From the NCBI RefSeq assembly GCF_013374995.1, contig NZ_CP056030.1, forward strand, positions 2,698,501 to 2,762,500: a DNA stretch of 64,000 bases. The letters are read 5' to 3'. This DNA is from Pseudomonas eucalypticola. GTDB taxonomy: Bacteria > Pseudomonadota > Gammaproteobacteria > Pseudomonadales > Pseudomonadaceae. This document shows, in pieces, positions 1 to 9,349 of the stretch; within the stretch, counting starts at the first letter, position 1; each line of letters opens with the position of its first letter. The notes below the pieces were generated by a model. That model had not been told where the DNA came from. It did no database searches and saw nothing but the letters and a program-made list of their open reading frames with translations. The position numbers and the translations under genes were made by a program.

Positions 1-2
1 TC

Positions 3-422
3 AGGGTCTTCTGGTACATGGCCCATGAGTCCATGGGCATCAGCGTGTTCCTCATGGTGCTGATGCGCCTCACCTGGCGCTGGGGCCACCCCGCGCCCGC
101 CTACCCGGTGGGCACCCATCGGGTCACCGTGGTGCTGGCAGGGCTGACCCACGGCTTGCTGTACCTGGTGTTGCTGGTGATGCCCGTCACCGGCTACCTG
201 ATGGCCGGCAACGGCCAGGACGTGCCGTTCTTCCGGTTGGTCGACCTGCCGGGGTTTGCCCATGACGAAGCGCTCGGCAAGGCTGCCGATACGGTGCATG
301 TAGCGTGTCAGTTCGCGGTCTATGGGCTGATCGTGCTGCACGTGGCCGCTACGGTCTGGCACGTGGCGGTACGCCGTAACGGGATGCTGGAGCGGATGCT
401 GCCGCCCCAGCGGCTGCCCTGA
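3..422 (+). CDS. Cytochrome b561 family protein, 5' end outside the window
   Basis: The reading frame is open from the window edge, so the start codon lies upstream and this is the C-terminal ~140 residues of a CybB/YodB-type di-haem membrane cytochrome. Three hydrophobic segments are visible. Histidines sit where the family places haem ligands: the HESMG motif at the start, a His in THGLLYLV, and the His of the final helix (VLHVAATVWH). Proteins of this family usually have four helices and about 180 residues and pass electrons between quinol and partner proteins in the inner membrane. The basic C-terminus is typical of the cytoplasmic end. Confidence 0.85.
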   Translation, partial: RVFWYMAHESMGISVFLMVLMRLTWRWGHPAPAYPVGTHRVTVVLAGLTHGLLYLVLLVMPVTGYLMAGNGQDVPFFRLVDLPGFAHDEALGKAADTVHVACQFAVYGLIVLHVAATVWHVAVRRNGMLERMLPPQRLP

Positions 423-489
423 GCGGACATCTGCACGGAACCAATGCCCTTGGCTGGCGCCTGAATGAATAACCAGAAGGAGGCAAGGC

Positions 490-1587
490 ATGTGGCGCGG
501 CTACCAGCCAGACGATTCCAGCACACCGATCGCCCAGGGCCATGCGCCGCTGCGCATCGGGGTGCTCACCCATATTCGCTTTCCCGTGTGCCAACCGTTC
601 GCCGGCGGGCTGGAGGCGTTCACCCACGACGTGACGCTGGGGCTGCGGGCCCGGGGCCATGCCGTCACCCTGTTTGCCAAGGGCGGCAGCGCGGTCGAGT
701 TGCAGGCCGTGGCCGTGCCGGACGAGGACGCCTGTCGGCATCCGAGCCTCAGCAGTGCGTACGTCGCTGAGCACCACGCCTACCTGAAGCTCATGCAGCA
801 GATCGATGATTACGGCTTCGACGTGATTTTCAACAACAGTCTGCATTACGTGCCGGTGACCATGGCGTCGCTGATTCGCACGCCGATGCTCACCGTGCTG
901 CATACGCCGCCGTTCTTCGAGATGACCAATGCTCTGCGCGGCGACCGCCAGACCGGCCGTTTCAGCACGCCGTCGGCTGCCAACGCCCGGCAGTGGCGCG
1001 AGGTGGTACCGCACTGCACCGTGATTCCCAACGGCATCGACCTGCGCGGCTGGCAGCCCACGGGGGCCGTGGGCGAACATGCGCTGTGGTTTGGCCGGCT
1101 GGTGTCGGACAAGGGCGCGCACCTGGCCATCGACGCCGCCCGCCAGGCGGGCATCCCCCTGCGCCTCGCCGGGCAGGCAGTGGATGACGCTTATTTCAAG
1201 GCGCAGATCCAGCCACGGCTGGGGCCCGGTGTCCATTACCTGGGCCATTTGCAGCGCCCTGAGCTGGCCGCCGAACTGGCCAGCGCCGCCGTGGCCCTGG
1301 TGACGCCTTGCTGGGATGAGCCCTTCGGCCTGGTGGTGGCCGAGGCGCTGGCCTGCGGCACCCCGGTGGCCGCGTTCGACCGCGGCGCCATGGCAGACCT
1401 GATCAGCGAGGAGGTGGGCTGCCTGGTGCCCCCCAATGACGTGGCGGCGCTGGCGCGGGCCATGATCGTGGCCCGCGGAAAATCGCGCCAGGCCTGCCGG
1501 GCGCGGGCCGAAACCCTGTGGGACCACGACCTGATGCTGGACCGCTACGAAACCTTGTTGGCCGACGTGGCTGCGCGACATGCCTGA
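490..1587 (+). CDS. Glycosyltransferase family 4 (GT-B fold)
   Basis: This 365-residue protein has the family-4 architecture: an N-terminal Rossmann domain with the FAGGLEAFTHDV loop near residue 38 that typically contacts the acceptor, and a C-terminal domain carrying the E-x7-E nucleotide-sugar motif (EPFGLVVAEALACGTPVAAF). It should transfer a sugar from an activated donor with retention of configuration, in the cytoplasm; donor and acceptor cannot be read from sequence. The ATG is preceded by a strong AGGAGG-like site. Its 3' end overlaps the next gene by 8 bp, so the two are translationally coupled. Two further glycosyltransferase-like genes lie next to it, but there are no polymerase or flippase genes, so a small glycan or glycoside is more likely than a full polysaccharide locus. 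Confidence 0.85.
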   Translation: MWRGYQPDDSSTPIAQGHAPLRIGVLTHIRFPVCQPFAGGLEAFTHDVTLGLRARGHAVTLFAKGGSAVELQAVAVPDEDACRHPSLSSAYVAEHHAYLKLMQQIDDYGFDVIFNNSLHYVPVTMASLIRTPMLTVLHTPPFFEMTNALRGDRQTGRFSTPSAANARQWREVVPHCTVIPNGIDLRGWQPTGAVGEHALWFGRLVSDKGAHLAIDAARQAGIPLRLAGQAVDDAYFKAQIQPRLGPGVHYLGHLQRPELAAELASAAVALVTPCWDEPFGLVVAEALACGTPVAAFDRGAMADLISEEVGCLVPPNDVAALARAMIVARGKSRQACRARAETLWDHDLMLDRYETLLADVAARHA

Positions 1588-2611
1588 GCCACAGGTGGGG
1601 TACTACGTCCATCATCACGGCGCAGGCCATGGGGTACGGGCCGCGCATATCGCCCAGGCGTTGCGCGTGCCCGTCACCCTGATTGGCTCGCGGTTGCCCG
1701 ACGACTTGCCGGTAGGCGTACGCAGCATGCCGTTGCCAGGCGACACCGCGCCGGGCATGCGGGTCGAGCGCCTTGACGCGCTGCACTACGCGCCGTTGGC
1801 CGTGGATGGCTTGCGCGAGCGCATGGCGCTGCTGGCGCGGTGGTTTGTCACCCACTGGCCGTGCGTGCTGGTGGTGGATGTCTCGGTGGAAGTGGCCTTG
1901 TTCGCGCGGCTGTGCGGGGTGCCCGTGGTGTACGTGCGCCAGCACGGCCTGCGTGATGATCCTGCCCACCGCCTGGCCTATGAAAGTGCCAGTGCCCTGC
2001 TGGCGCCTTACCCGCAGGTCATGGAAGCCGGCGACACGCCGCAGTGGCTGCGCGACAAGACCGGCTACAGCGGTTGGCTCTCGCGGTTCGCTGGCACGCC
2101 TCGCACCGCGCCGCGCAAGGCCCAGGTGCTGATCATCACCGGGCAGGGCGGCACCGGCCTGTCCGTGGGCCTGATCGAAGCCATGGCCCGCCGGTGCCCC
2201 GGGTGGCAGTTTCGTGTGGCCGGCAGCCTGCCGGCTGGTGACCCCGGTCCGAACCTGCAGTGGCTGGGACACCTTAAAGACCCGCGCGTGGAAATGCACC
2301 AGGCTGAAGTCGTGGTCGGCAGCGCCAGTGACAGCCTGGTGGGCGAGGCGGCTTCACTGGGTTGCCGCTTCATTGCGGTGGCCGAAGACCGGCCCTTCGA
2401 CGAACAGCGGCTGCAGGCACGGCGTCTGAATGAACTGGGCGTCGCCATAGGACTGGAGCAGGGGTGGCCCGCAGCGCCCCAGTGGCCGGCGTTGTTCGAG
2501 GCGGCGCGGACACTCGACCCCAGCCGCTGGCAGGGCTGGGCGGACGCCAACGCAGCCTCCCGCGCGGCGCGGCTCATCGAAAGCACCCTGGCCGCATTCA
2601 GCACCCCGTAA
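1580..2611 (+). CDS. MurG-like predicted glycosyltransferase
   Basis: A 343-residue protein that begins with a glycine/histidine-rich loop (HHHGAGHGVRAAHIAQAL), resembling the N-terminal loop of MurG-type GT-B enzymes. A second loop (ITGQGGTGLS) opens the C-terminal domain, and a conserved-looking GSASDSLVGEAASLG segment lies where the donor nucleotide binds in family-28-like enzymes. It starts inside the preceding glycosyltransferase gene (8-bp overlap), so the two are probably made together. No signal peptide or membrane segment is apparent. The specific sugar is unknown, and a nucleotide-sugar hydrolase or epimerase of the same fold is the main alternative. Confidence 0.65.
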   Translation: MPEPQVGYYVHHHGAGHGVRAAHIAQALRVPVTLIGSRLPDDLPVGVRSMPLPGDTAPGMRVERLDALHYAPLAVDGLRERMALLARWFVTHWPCVLVVDVSVEVALFARLCGVPVVYVRQHGLRDDPAHRLAYESASALLAPYPQVMEAGDTPQWLRDKTGYSGWLSRFAGTPRTAPRKAQVLIITGQGGTGLSVGLIEAMARRCPGWQFRVAGSLPAGDPGPNLQWLGHLKDPRVEMHQAEVVVGSASDSLVGEAASLGCRFIAVAEDRPFDEQRLQARRLNELGVAIGLEQGWPAAPQWPALFEAARTLDPSRWQGWADANAASRAARLIESTLAAFSTP

Positions 2612-2629
2612 CGCCGCCGGCACGTCCGG

Positions 2630-3463
2630 TCAACTGCCTGAAGAAAGTGCCCGGGCCACGTCTTCGGGTGAGGGTGCCTGGATGATCTCAAGGTGTTCGT
2701 CCGTCCAGCGCACCAGGCCCAGTTCGCTGAACGCGCGCAGCCAGCCCTCCATGGGCCAGACGCCCCAGCGCCGGTAAAAGTGGCGGGCATTGGTGACGAT
2801 GTCGGCGAAATGGTTCAGCGGTGGTTCGTAACTGGGGTGGTACTGATGGAAGGCCACCGCCGCATGATCCAGCAGGGGCACGCCCGCCCGCCGCGCGCGA
2901 AACGCGAAATCGGTGTCTTCACCGCCATAGCCGCGGTATTCCTCATCGAAGCCACCGATGCGCGCGAACACCTGGCCGGTGCAGGCGAAGTTCAGCGACC
3001 AGAACAGGTGATAGGGCAGGGCGTTGCCAGGCCCGGTACGAAACCGCGCCACGGGATGCTCGGCGCCCCGTGCAGATAGCTCGGCCTCGGTCCAGCCGGA
3101 ACGGTTAGCGCCTTCGGGCAGGTATCGCACCTGGCCCATGTGCAGGGCATCGGGCTGCGCCAGCAGGCTATCGCGGTACTGCGCCAGCAGGTCATGGGCG
3201 GGAATGCAGTCGACGTCGAGAAACACCCACGGCGCCTCGGGATCGATCGAGGCCACGCAGTTGCGGGCCCTGGCCAAGGGCAAGCCTGCCGGTTCATCCA
3301 GGCGCAGGGTCGTGATCGGAAAGTGCGGGCTGCTGAACGCACCGGGCGCCTCGTTCATGTGCACGATCCACAGCCCCCGGGGCAGAACGCTGGAGGCCTC
3401 AAGGCCTTGAATCAGGTTGGCCAGGTGGGGGCGGCGGCCGTGTACCAGGGTCAGGACGTTCAT
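2630..3463 (-). CDS. Glycosyltransferase family 2, galactosyltransferase-like
   Basis: The frame is open further upstream, but homology-like sequence begins at MNVLTLVHGRR, so the ATG at 3463 is chosen (277 residues); the extra 39 residues of the longer frame look non-native. A GT-A DxD-type motif (VFLDVDCIP) binds the metal and nucleotide sugar. The C-terminal part has the GGED motif (GYGGEDTDFAFRARRAG) seen in galactosyltransferase-type domains. The gene converges on the two upstream glycosyltransferase genes, with an 18-bp gap to the nearer one. The gene set suggests a shared glycan, but this is inference. Confidence 0.8.
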   Translation of the reverse strand: MNVLTLVHGRRPHLANLIQGLEASSVLPRGLWIVHMNEAPGAFSSPHFPITTLRLDEPAGLPLARARNCVASIDPEAPWVFLDVDCIPAHDLLAQYRDSLLAQPDALHMGQVRYLPEGANRSGWTEAELSARGAEHPVARFRTGPGNALPYHLFWSLNFACTGQVFARIGGFDEEYRGYGGEDTDFAFRARRAGVPLLDHAAVAFHQYHPSYEPPLNHFADIVTNARHFYRRWGVWPMEGWLRAFSELGLVRWTDEHLEIIQAPSPEDVARALSSGS

Positions 3464-3818
3464 GCGTGGGCAAACCTGCTGACAGAGCGGGGAATGAGCG
3501 CCTGGACACGGCGCGGGCAGTGGCCGCCTGACGCGGCGACCACAGGCACATTGACCGGGCGCGGGCCGCAGCGGTTTCATTTATTTGCCCAGTGGGCTGT
3601 TCACTGGCCAAGGGCGCGCTTGGGCGCGCCTTGCTCCGCTGCTACCGTTCGCCACGTTGCGACCGCCGGCCCCGGCCGGGTTGCCCGTGCTGATCGACAC
3701 GCGCAGGCCGCACGCCTGACATAAAAAGAACCGCGCGCTGCATCAGCGATTGGCACCTGCGCGGGGGCCGGCGTCGCAGTAGCATCGGGGCAACTACAAA
3801 AAAACACAGGATCTCCCC
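3464..3818. other. Intergenic region between a glycosyltransferase and an MFS gene
   Basis: This stretch separates the divergently transcribed glycosyltransferase and MFS genes and should hold both promoters. A GC-rich hairpin is visible at about 3609-3631 (GCGCGC arms around a TTGG loop) with no T-tract after it, so it is not a clear terminator. A purine-rich stretch ending CAGGATCTCCCC precedes the MFS start at 3819. No further gene is supported here. Confidence 0.5.
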
Positions 3819-5102
3819 ATGCGACTAGGTTGGTATTCAGCGCTTACTCCGAAGGAAAAGCGCACCTACTGGGCCTGCTTCGGCGGCTTCACCCTCGACT
3901 CCATGGACTCCACCATCTACGCGCTGATGATGCCCGTGCTGATGACCGTGCTGGCCCTGAGCAAATCGGATGCCGGCATGCTCGGTTCAGTATCGTTGAT
4001 CGGCAGTGCCATTGGCGGCTGGGGCGCGGGGCTGCTGGCCGACCGCTACGGCCGCGTCCGGGTGATGCAGGGAACGGTGCTCTGGGTGGCGCTGTTCACC
4101 TGCCTGGCGGGCCTGTGCAGCAGCTTCTGGGAGTTTCTGCCGGTGCGTTTCCTGCAGGGCATCGGCTACGGCGGCGAGGCGGTGGTCGGTGCGGTGTTGA
4201 TCAGCGAGGCCATTGCCCCGGCCCTGCGTGGCCGGGTGGCTGCCTCGGTGCAGAGCGGGTACGCAGTGGGGTACGCCATCTCGCTGACCATGATGCCGGT
4301 GGTATTCGCCTGGTTACCCGAGGCCATCGCCTGGCGGGCGTTCTTCGCCATCGGCCTGCTACCGGCGGCGCTCATCTGGTTCATCCGCCGCCTGGTGCCA
4401 GAGTCGGAAGCCTTCACCCGCGCCGCCGGTACACGCCAGCGCGTCGACCTGCGCGAGATTTTCGGCGGTGAACATCGCCGGGTCACCCTCATCAGCACGG
4501 TGTTGGCCAGCGGCATTTTTGGCGGCGCCTACATCATGATCACCTGGCTACCCACGTACATGCGCATGGTGCTCAACCTTCCCGTGGCTTCTACCTCCGG
4601 TTACCTGGCGGTGAACATCATCGGCTCGCTGCTGGGCCCGTTCATCTATGGCCGCATCAGCGACGGCATCAGCCGCGGCAAAGCGTTCATGTTGTTCCTG
4701 GTGTGCCAGGCCTGTGTGGTGGCGGTGTATACGTTCGCGCCCATCAACATGGCCGTGACCCTGGGGCTGGGCTTGTTGCTGGGCGCCTTCCAGGGCGGGC
4801 TGGCGTCCGGGCTGCCAGTGGCGTTCGCCGAGTTGTACCCCACGCGTATCCGCGCTAATGGCGCAGGCTTTTGCACCAGCTTCGGCCGCGGGTTCGGTTC
4901 GATCATGCCGGCGGCGGTGGGGTTCGCCTCCACCGAACTCGGCCTGCCGACCGCCATGGGGGCGTTCGCCATTACCTCTTATCTGATCGCCTTCATCGCC
5001 GCCCTGTGCCTGCCCAATGCCACTGGCGCCGACATGACCGAGGAGCAGCCACGCAGGGTGCAGGACGGCGGCGATATGCCCGTCGTGCACCCGCAGCGCT
5101 GA
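3819..5102 (+). CDS. MFS transporter, NanT/sugar-acid-like
   Basis: A 427-residue protein with about 12 hydrophobic segments. The MFS signature loop between helices 2 and 3 is present (GLLADRYGRVRVM), and the second-half counterpart is GRISDGISRG. The segments RFLQGIGYGGEAVVGAVLISE and LYPTRIRANGAG match sugar/organic-anion:proton symporters of the NanT/AAHS type. It should import a small anionic substrate through the inner membrane using the proton gradient, but the substrate is not readable. It stands alone: the gene to its left is divergent and the kinase gene to its right is convergent. Confidence 0.8.
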   Translation: MRLGWYSALTPKEKRTYWACFGGFTLDSMDSTIYALMMPVLMTVLALSKSDAGMLGSVSLIGSAIGGWGAGLLADRYGRVRVMQGTVLWVALFTCLAGLCSSFWEFLPVRFLQGIGYGGEAVVGAVLISEAIAPALRGRVAASVQSGYAVGYAISLTMMPVVFAWLPEAIAWRAFFAIGLLPAALIWFIRRLVPESEAFTRAAGTRQRVDLREIFGGEHRRVTLISTVLASGIFGGAYIMITWLPTYMRMVLNLPVASTSGYLAVNIIGSLLGPFIYGRISDGISRGKAFMLFLVCQACVVAVYTFAPINMAVTLGLGLLLGAFQGGLASGLPVAFAELYPTRIRANGAGFCTSFGRGFGSIMPAAVGFASTELGLPTAMGAFAITSYLIAFIAALCLPNATGADMTEEQPRRVQDGGDMPVVHPQR

Positions 5103-5209
5103 AGAACGCAGTGGCGGCCGCTTACCGCGTCGTCACTGCCTGACCAGGTCACTGGGTTTCCAGCTCTGGTCAAAGAAAGCCTGCTTCGATACAACAAAAA
5201 GTCGGCGCT

Positions 5210-6385
5210 CTAGGACGCCGCGCACGGCACCGTCACGGTAAAAGTGGTGCCATCAGCGTCGCTGGAGCTCACGGCTACCTCGCCGCCGTGGGCGATGGCG
5301 ATTTCGCGCACGATGAACAGCCCCAGGCCGACGCTGCGCACATCGTCGCCCTTGAGGCTGCCACGGGTCATGGGTTCGAACAGGCTGGCGAGCACCGATG
5401 GAGGAATACCGAGCCCGGCATTGTGCACGGCGATGGTGGCCGCCGCGGCGTCGATCCGCGAGCTGACGCTGATGGGCTCCCGCAGGTCTCCATAGGCCAC
5501 GCTGTTGGCCACCAGGTTGCCGATGACCTGCTGAATACGGTCGGCGTCCAGCGGCGCCGTGCCAGTGCCGTGGGCTAGATGGGTGATGGTGGCCTGGGGA
5601 AAGGCGACCCGCAGCTCGCTGAGGCTGCGGCTGACCACGTCATGCAACGGCTGCGGTTGTGGATGAATCGCAATGCCGTGGCCAACCCTGGCCAGGGCCA
5701 GGTCCAGCAGGTCGGCGATGATCCGCTGGGCACGGTCCGAAGACTGGCTGATGTGGGCCAGCAACTGGGTTTCCCGCGGGCTGCGCTCGGCCTGGGCGAG
5801 AAAGTCGGCCGCCATCCTGATGGCCGTGAGCGGGTTTTTCAGGTCGTGGCTGGCGATGGCCACCATCTGTTCGGCAAACAGGGCACGGCGTTGGGATTTC
5901 TCGTAGGCGATGCTGAGTTCGCCCTTGATCTGCTGCAACGCGGATTCGGCAAGCGTTTTCTCCGACAGCAGTTCTTCGGCGCGCTTGCGAGCAGTGAGCA
6001 ACTCGCGTTCGTAGCGGTCGCGGTCGGTGGTGCCGAACAAGGCCATTTCGTAGAACGCACCGCTGGCGTGTTCGCGCCGCATGCCGTTGAGGAGCATCGT
6101 CACGGTGTGCCCATCGCGGTGCACCAGGTCCAGCTTCACCTCGGCCACGGAGCCCTGCATCTGCATCAGGGGCGCCCAGTGGGTCTGATGGAAGATACGC
6201 CCGCCCATGGTCAGCAGGGTCTGGAAGCGCACGCCCAACAACGCGTGCTGGCTGCGCCCGATCCAGGTGCAGAAGATCTGATTGGCGCGCAGGATGGTGC
6301 CGTCCTGCGTGGTCACGATCAGCCCGCACGGCGCGCCTTCGAACAGGGCGTCGGCGTCGGGCAGAGGCGGGTGGTCAGTCGACAT
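5210..6385 (-). CDS. PAS-domain sensor histidine kinase, partner of an RsbQ-like hydrolase
   Basis: This 391-residue protein has an N-terminal PAS domain (about residues 10-125, starting LFEGAPCGLIVTTQDGTIL), a coiled coil (about 130-170), and a kinase core. The H-box is ASHDLKNPLTAI, the N-box is GNLVANSVAYG, and the G-boxes are GLGIPPSV and SVGLGLFIV. There is no membrane segment, so it is a soluble sensor; no response-regulator gene is adjacent. Its start overlaps the end of the RsbQ-like hydrolase gene by 11 bp, giving a hydrolase-then-kinase operon. In Bacillus the hydrolase RsbQ activates the PAS-containing phosphatase RsbP. By analogy the PAS domain here may read a product of the hydrolase, with a kinase replacing the phosphatase. 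Confidence 0.88.
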   Translation of the reverse strand: MSTDHPPLPDADALFEGAPCGLIVTTQDGTILRANQIFCTWIGRSQHALLGVRFQTLLTMGGRIFHQTHWAPLMQMQGSVAEVKLDLVHRDGHTVTMLLNGMRREHASGAFYEMALFGTTDRDRYERELLTARKRAEELLSEKTLAESALQQIKGELSIAYEKSQRRALFAEQMVAIASHDLKNPLTAIRMAADFLAQAERSPRETQLLAHISQSSDRAQRIIADLLDLALARVGHGIAIHPQPQPLHDVVSRSLSELRVAFPQATITHLAHGTGTAPLDADRIQQVIGNLVANSVAYGDLREPISVSSRIDAAAATIAVHNAGLGIPPSVLASLFEPMTRGSLKGDDVRSVGLGLFIVREIAIAHGGEVAVSSSDADGTTFTVTVPCAAS

Positions 6386-7190
6386 GTTCGCCTGCCCAGG
6401 GCAATAGGAAACGGTCCATGGCCTCGGAACAGGCGCTGGGGGCGCTCATGTGCGGACAGTGGCCGACGTTCGGCACCAGGCACAGGGTGCTGGCTGGCAA
6501 CAGCGCGTGCAGGTACTCGCCAACGGCGACGGGAGCGATCAGGTCATCGGTCGATTGCAGGATCAACGTGGGCGTGGTCAGGCCGACCAGATCCTGGCGG
6601 TTGTCGGAGAGAAAGGTCACCCGGGCAAACTGCTTGGCAATGTCCGGTTCCGTGCGGCAGAAACTGTTGGTGAGTGCTTCGCCAAGGGCCGGCTGCCCAG
6701 GCGCCCCCATGATCACCGGGGCCATGGTGCTGGACCAGCCCAGGTAGTTGCTGTCCAGGGTGTCGAGCAGGGAATGTATGTCTTCGAGCGTGAACCCGCC
6801 CACGTAGTCGCCGTTGTCGATATAGCAGGGCGAGGGGCCGACCATGACATGCGCCGCGATCTGGCCGGGAACCAGGCGATCGGCCAGCGCGCCGATCATG
6901 GCGCTGACCGAATGGCCGACCACGATCACGGGCCCCACACCATACTGGGTGATGATCTCGGCCAGGTCATGGGCGTAACCACTGAGCGCGCTGTACTTTT
7001 CCCGGCAATAGGCACTGAGGTCCGACCGGCCGGCGCCGACCAGGTCGTACAGCACCACCCGGAAGCGGTCGGTGAAGTGCCGGTACAGGTAGTGCCACAT
7101 GGTCTGGTCGCACCCAAAACCGTGGGAAAACACCAGCGTCGCGGGGCCATCGCCGATGACCGTAACGTTGTTGCGCTGCGCAAGCTCCAC
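6375..7190 (-). CDS. RsbQ/KAI2-like alpha/beta hydrolase
   Basis: The sequence closely follows RsbQ: FSHGFGCDQTMW (oxyanion loop), VGHSVSAMIG (nucleophile Ser), MVGPSPCY, the acid in QSTDDLIAP, and the base in VGHCPHM. RsbQ is about 269 residues. A GTG at 7190, preceded by GGGAG at 7-nt spacing, gives 271 residues; the ATG at 7355 would add a basic 55-residue extension with no RsbQ counterpart, so the GTG is preferred. This fold, shared with plant D14/KAI2 receptors, hydrolyses a small hydrophobic ligand and signals through a partner. The partner is almost certainly the PAS kinase encoded immediately downstream (11-bp overlap). The diguanylate cyclase gene is divergent from this unit. Confidence 0.85.
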   Translation of the reverse strand: MELAQRNNVTVIGDGPATLVFSHGFGCDQTMWHYLYRHFTDRFRVVLYDLVGAGRSDLSAYCREKYSALSGYAHDLAEIITQYGVGPVIVVGHSVSAMIGALADRLVPGQIAAHVMVGPSPCYIDNGDYVGGFTLEDIHSLLDTLDSNYLGWSSTMAPVIMGAPGQPALGEALTNSFCRTEPDIAKQFARVTFLSDNRQDLVGLTTPTLILQSTDDLIAPVAVGEYLHALLPASTLCLVPNVGHCPHMSAPSACSEAMDRFLLPWAGEHVD

Positions 7191-7489
7191 GCGGTTTCTC
7201 CCGTTGGCCAGAGCCCACCGGGCTTTGAAGACGCGATGATGCCTTTCACCGAGGTCCCATGGCAAGGCGGCAGTCACCCCTTCGACATTCGTGCCTCGAC
7301 CGAACTTTGCGCGCCGGGCCTGCTCTACCGTGGCCAGGGTGGGCTCATGCGACACGCTTGCCAGGCTTGATTGGCGGCGTCAATGGTCACCCTGGGGAAG
7401 GTTGACCCTGCTGCTGCGAACCGCGCAGTCTCGAAGAACAGCGCGACAGGGTTGCGCTAATGTCATGCTTTTTGATGTCGTGGATGGCT

Positions 7490-9067
7490 ATGTCTGCGAG
7501 TAAACCAGCACCCCCTTCACCGCACGCCGTGCACGCCGATGGCCTGCCCCGGCGCGGCCGAAGCAATTCGACCGTGTTTCGGCTGACGCTGGGGTTCATG
7601 CTGGTGGTGGTCCTGACCTTTATGGGGGTGGAAGGCTGGCGGGCTTGGCGGGACTATCGGCAGGCCTACGCGATGGCGCAGGATTCGGTTCGCAACCTGG
7701 CGCAGGCTACCGCGCAGCATGCCGAGGACGCGGTGCGCCAAGTCGACGTGGTAACGGCAGGCCTGCGCGAGCGGGTGGAAGGCGATGGATTGCAGCACAT
7801 CGACACCGCGCGCATCCACGCGGTGCTGGCAGAACAGACCCAGCTCATGCCGCAGTTGCAGGGCCTGTTCATCTATGCGCCCAACGGCGATTGGGTGGTC
7901 ACCAACCAGTATGTGACGCCCGAAACGGCCAATAACGCCGACCGCGATTACTTCATCTACCACCGCACCCATGCAGGCAGGGGTATCCGCATCGGCAATG
8001 TGGTCAAAAGCCGCTCTTCGCGGGAGCTGGTCATTCCGATTTCGCGGCGGCTGGACAACCCGGATGGCTCATTCGGTGGCGTGTTGTTGGGCACATTGAA
8101 AGTCAGTTATTTCCTGGACTACTACGGTGACTTCCAGATCGATGACAAGGGCGCATTGGTGCTGGCAATGCGCAGCGGCGAGGTGTTGGTCAGGCGCCCG
8201 TTCGTTGCGCCCGGTGCGGGGCAGAGCCTCGCCGACAGCGAAATTTTCAAACGCTACCTTCCGGTGTCCAGCGAAGGGGTGGCAGAGGTCAAGGCCGTCA
8301 TCGACAACACCCAGCGCTTGTATGGCTACCGTGCGTTGACCTCCTACCCATTGGTGGTCGAGGCTGGATTGTCGCGTGAGTCGTTTGTCGGTCCGTGGCG
8401 CCATGACCTGTTCAAGACCGGCATGGTGTTGTTGCTGTTGGTGGTGGGCTTGAGCGGGTTCGGGGTGCTGGTGCTGGGCCAATTACGCGCGCGCATGCTG
8501 CTGGAGAAAGAGATCGGCATCGCCCACCAGGCGCTGCGGGACATGGCATTGACCGACAGCCTGACCGGGCTGGGCAACCGGGGCAAACTGGACCTGGCAC
8601 TGGCGCGGGAGATCGAGCGCGCGCGGCGGCAGGACGCCCCCCTGGCGTTGATCATGCTGGACGTCGACTATTTCAAGCGCTTCAACGACCGTTACGGGCA
8701 CCCCGCGGGCGACGACTGCCTGCAGCAGGTCGCGCAAGCCATCCAAGGCGCGCTCAGACGTTCGACCGATTGCGCCGCACGCTATGGTGGCGAGGAGTTC
8801 GCGGTGCTATTGCCGGATACTCATCTGGAAGGCGCCGGGAAGGTTGCCGACGACATACTGCGGGCGATACGCGCGCTCGATATCGAGCATGCCGACCATC
8901 CCGAGCACCGGGTGACAGCGAGCGCGGGCGTGTCGTCGAGCATGCCTGCCAGGGAGCTGACCAGCCCGTTGGGCATGATCAAGGCGGCGGACGCTTGCCT
9001 GTACGTCGCCAAGCATCGCGGCAGAAACCGTTGGTACGCAGGGGCAGGATGCGCAGATAGCGAGTGA
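7490..9067 (+). CDS. Membrane diguanylate cyclase with Cache-type sensor
   Basis: The protein of about 525 residues makes cyclic di-GMP. A first membrane helix (FRLTLGFMLVVVLTFMG) is followed by a periplasmic double-Cache-like domain of about 250 residues, a second helix (GMVLLLLVVGLSGFGVLVL), and a GGDEF domain at the C-terminus. The active site reads GGEEF at about residue 433, and an RxxD inhibitory site (RSTD) sits five residues before it, so the enzyme should be active and product-inhibited. An ATG 30 bp upstream (7460) is also possible; 7490 is chosen because the extra residues look non-native and a GGATGG stretch precedes it. The gene is divergent from the RsbQ/kinase unit. Confidence 0.9.
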   Translation: MSASKPAPPSPHAVHADGLPRRGRSNSTVFRLTLGFMLVVVLTFMGVEGWRAWRDYRQAYAMAQDSVRNLAQATAQHAEDAVRQVDVVTAGLRERVEGDGLQHIDTARIHAVLAEQTQLMPQLQGLFIYAPNGDWVVTNQYVTPETANNADRDYFIYHRTHAGRGIRIGNVVKSRSSRELVIPISRRLDNPDGSFGGVLLGTLKVSYFLDYYGDFQIDDKGALVLAMRSGEVLVRRPFVAPGAGQSLADSEIFKRYLPVSSEGVAEVKAVIDNTQRLYGYRALTSYPLVVEAGLSRESFVGPWRHDLFKTGMVLLLLVVGLSGFGVLVLGQLRARMLLEKEIGIAHQALRDMALTDSLTGLGNRGKLDLALAREIERARRQDAPLALIMLDVDYFKRFNDRYGHPAGDDCLQQVAQAIQGALRRSTDCAARYGGEEFAVLLPDTHLEGAGKVADDILRAIRALDIEHADHPEHRVTASAGVSSSMPARELTSPLGMIKAADACLYVAKHRGRNRWYAGAGCADSE

Positions 9068-9349
9068 GCTGCGTTGGGAAGGTTTTTTTCCTCGAGGGGT
9101 CACACGGCGATAGTTCGGGGACAGCAGGGGGGCTGTCAGGCAAGGCCGTTGAGGCGCCTGCCCGCGTAGGTGTGTCTATGGGCCGGGACGGCTCACTGGC
9201 AGGCTGCTACAAGTGCGGCGGCAGCCATGGGCAAGATTGGCCGCTGACAGGGGGCAAAGTGGGGCAACACGGTGATAGGGGCATCAGGGAGGATCCAAGG
9301 CGCCTCGCCCGTCACCTTTTTGTTCAACCTGAAGCTGGGGCATTGATCG

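Noticed and set aside
349..1581. 410-codon frame on the minus strand
   Set aside because: It is antisense to the family-4 glycosyltransferase with its E-x7-E motif and ribosome site.
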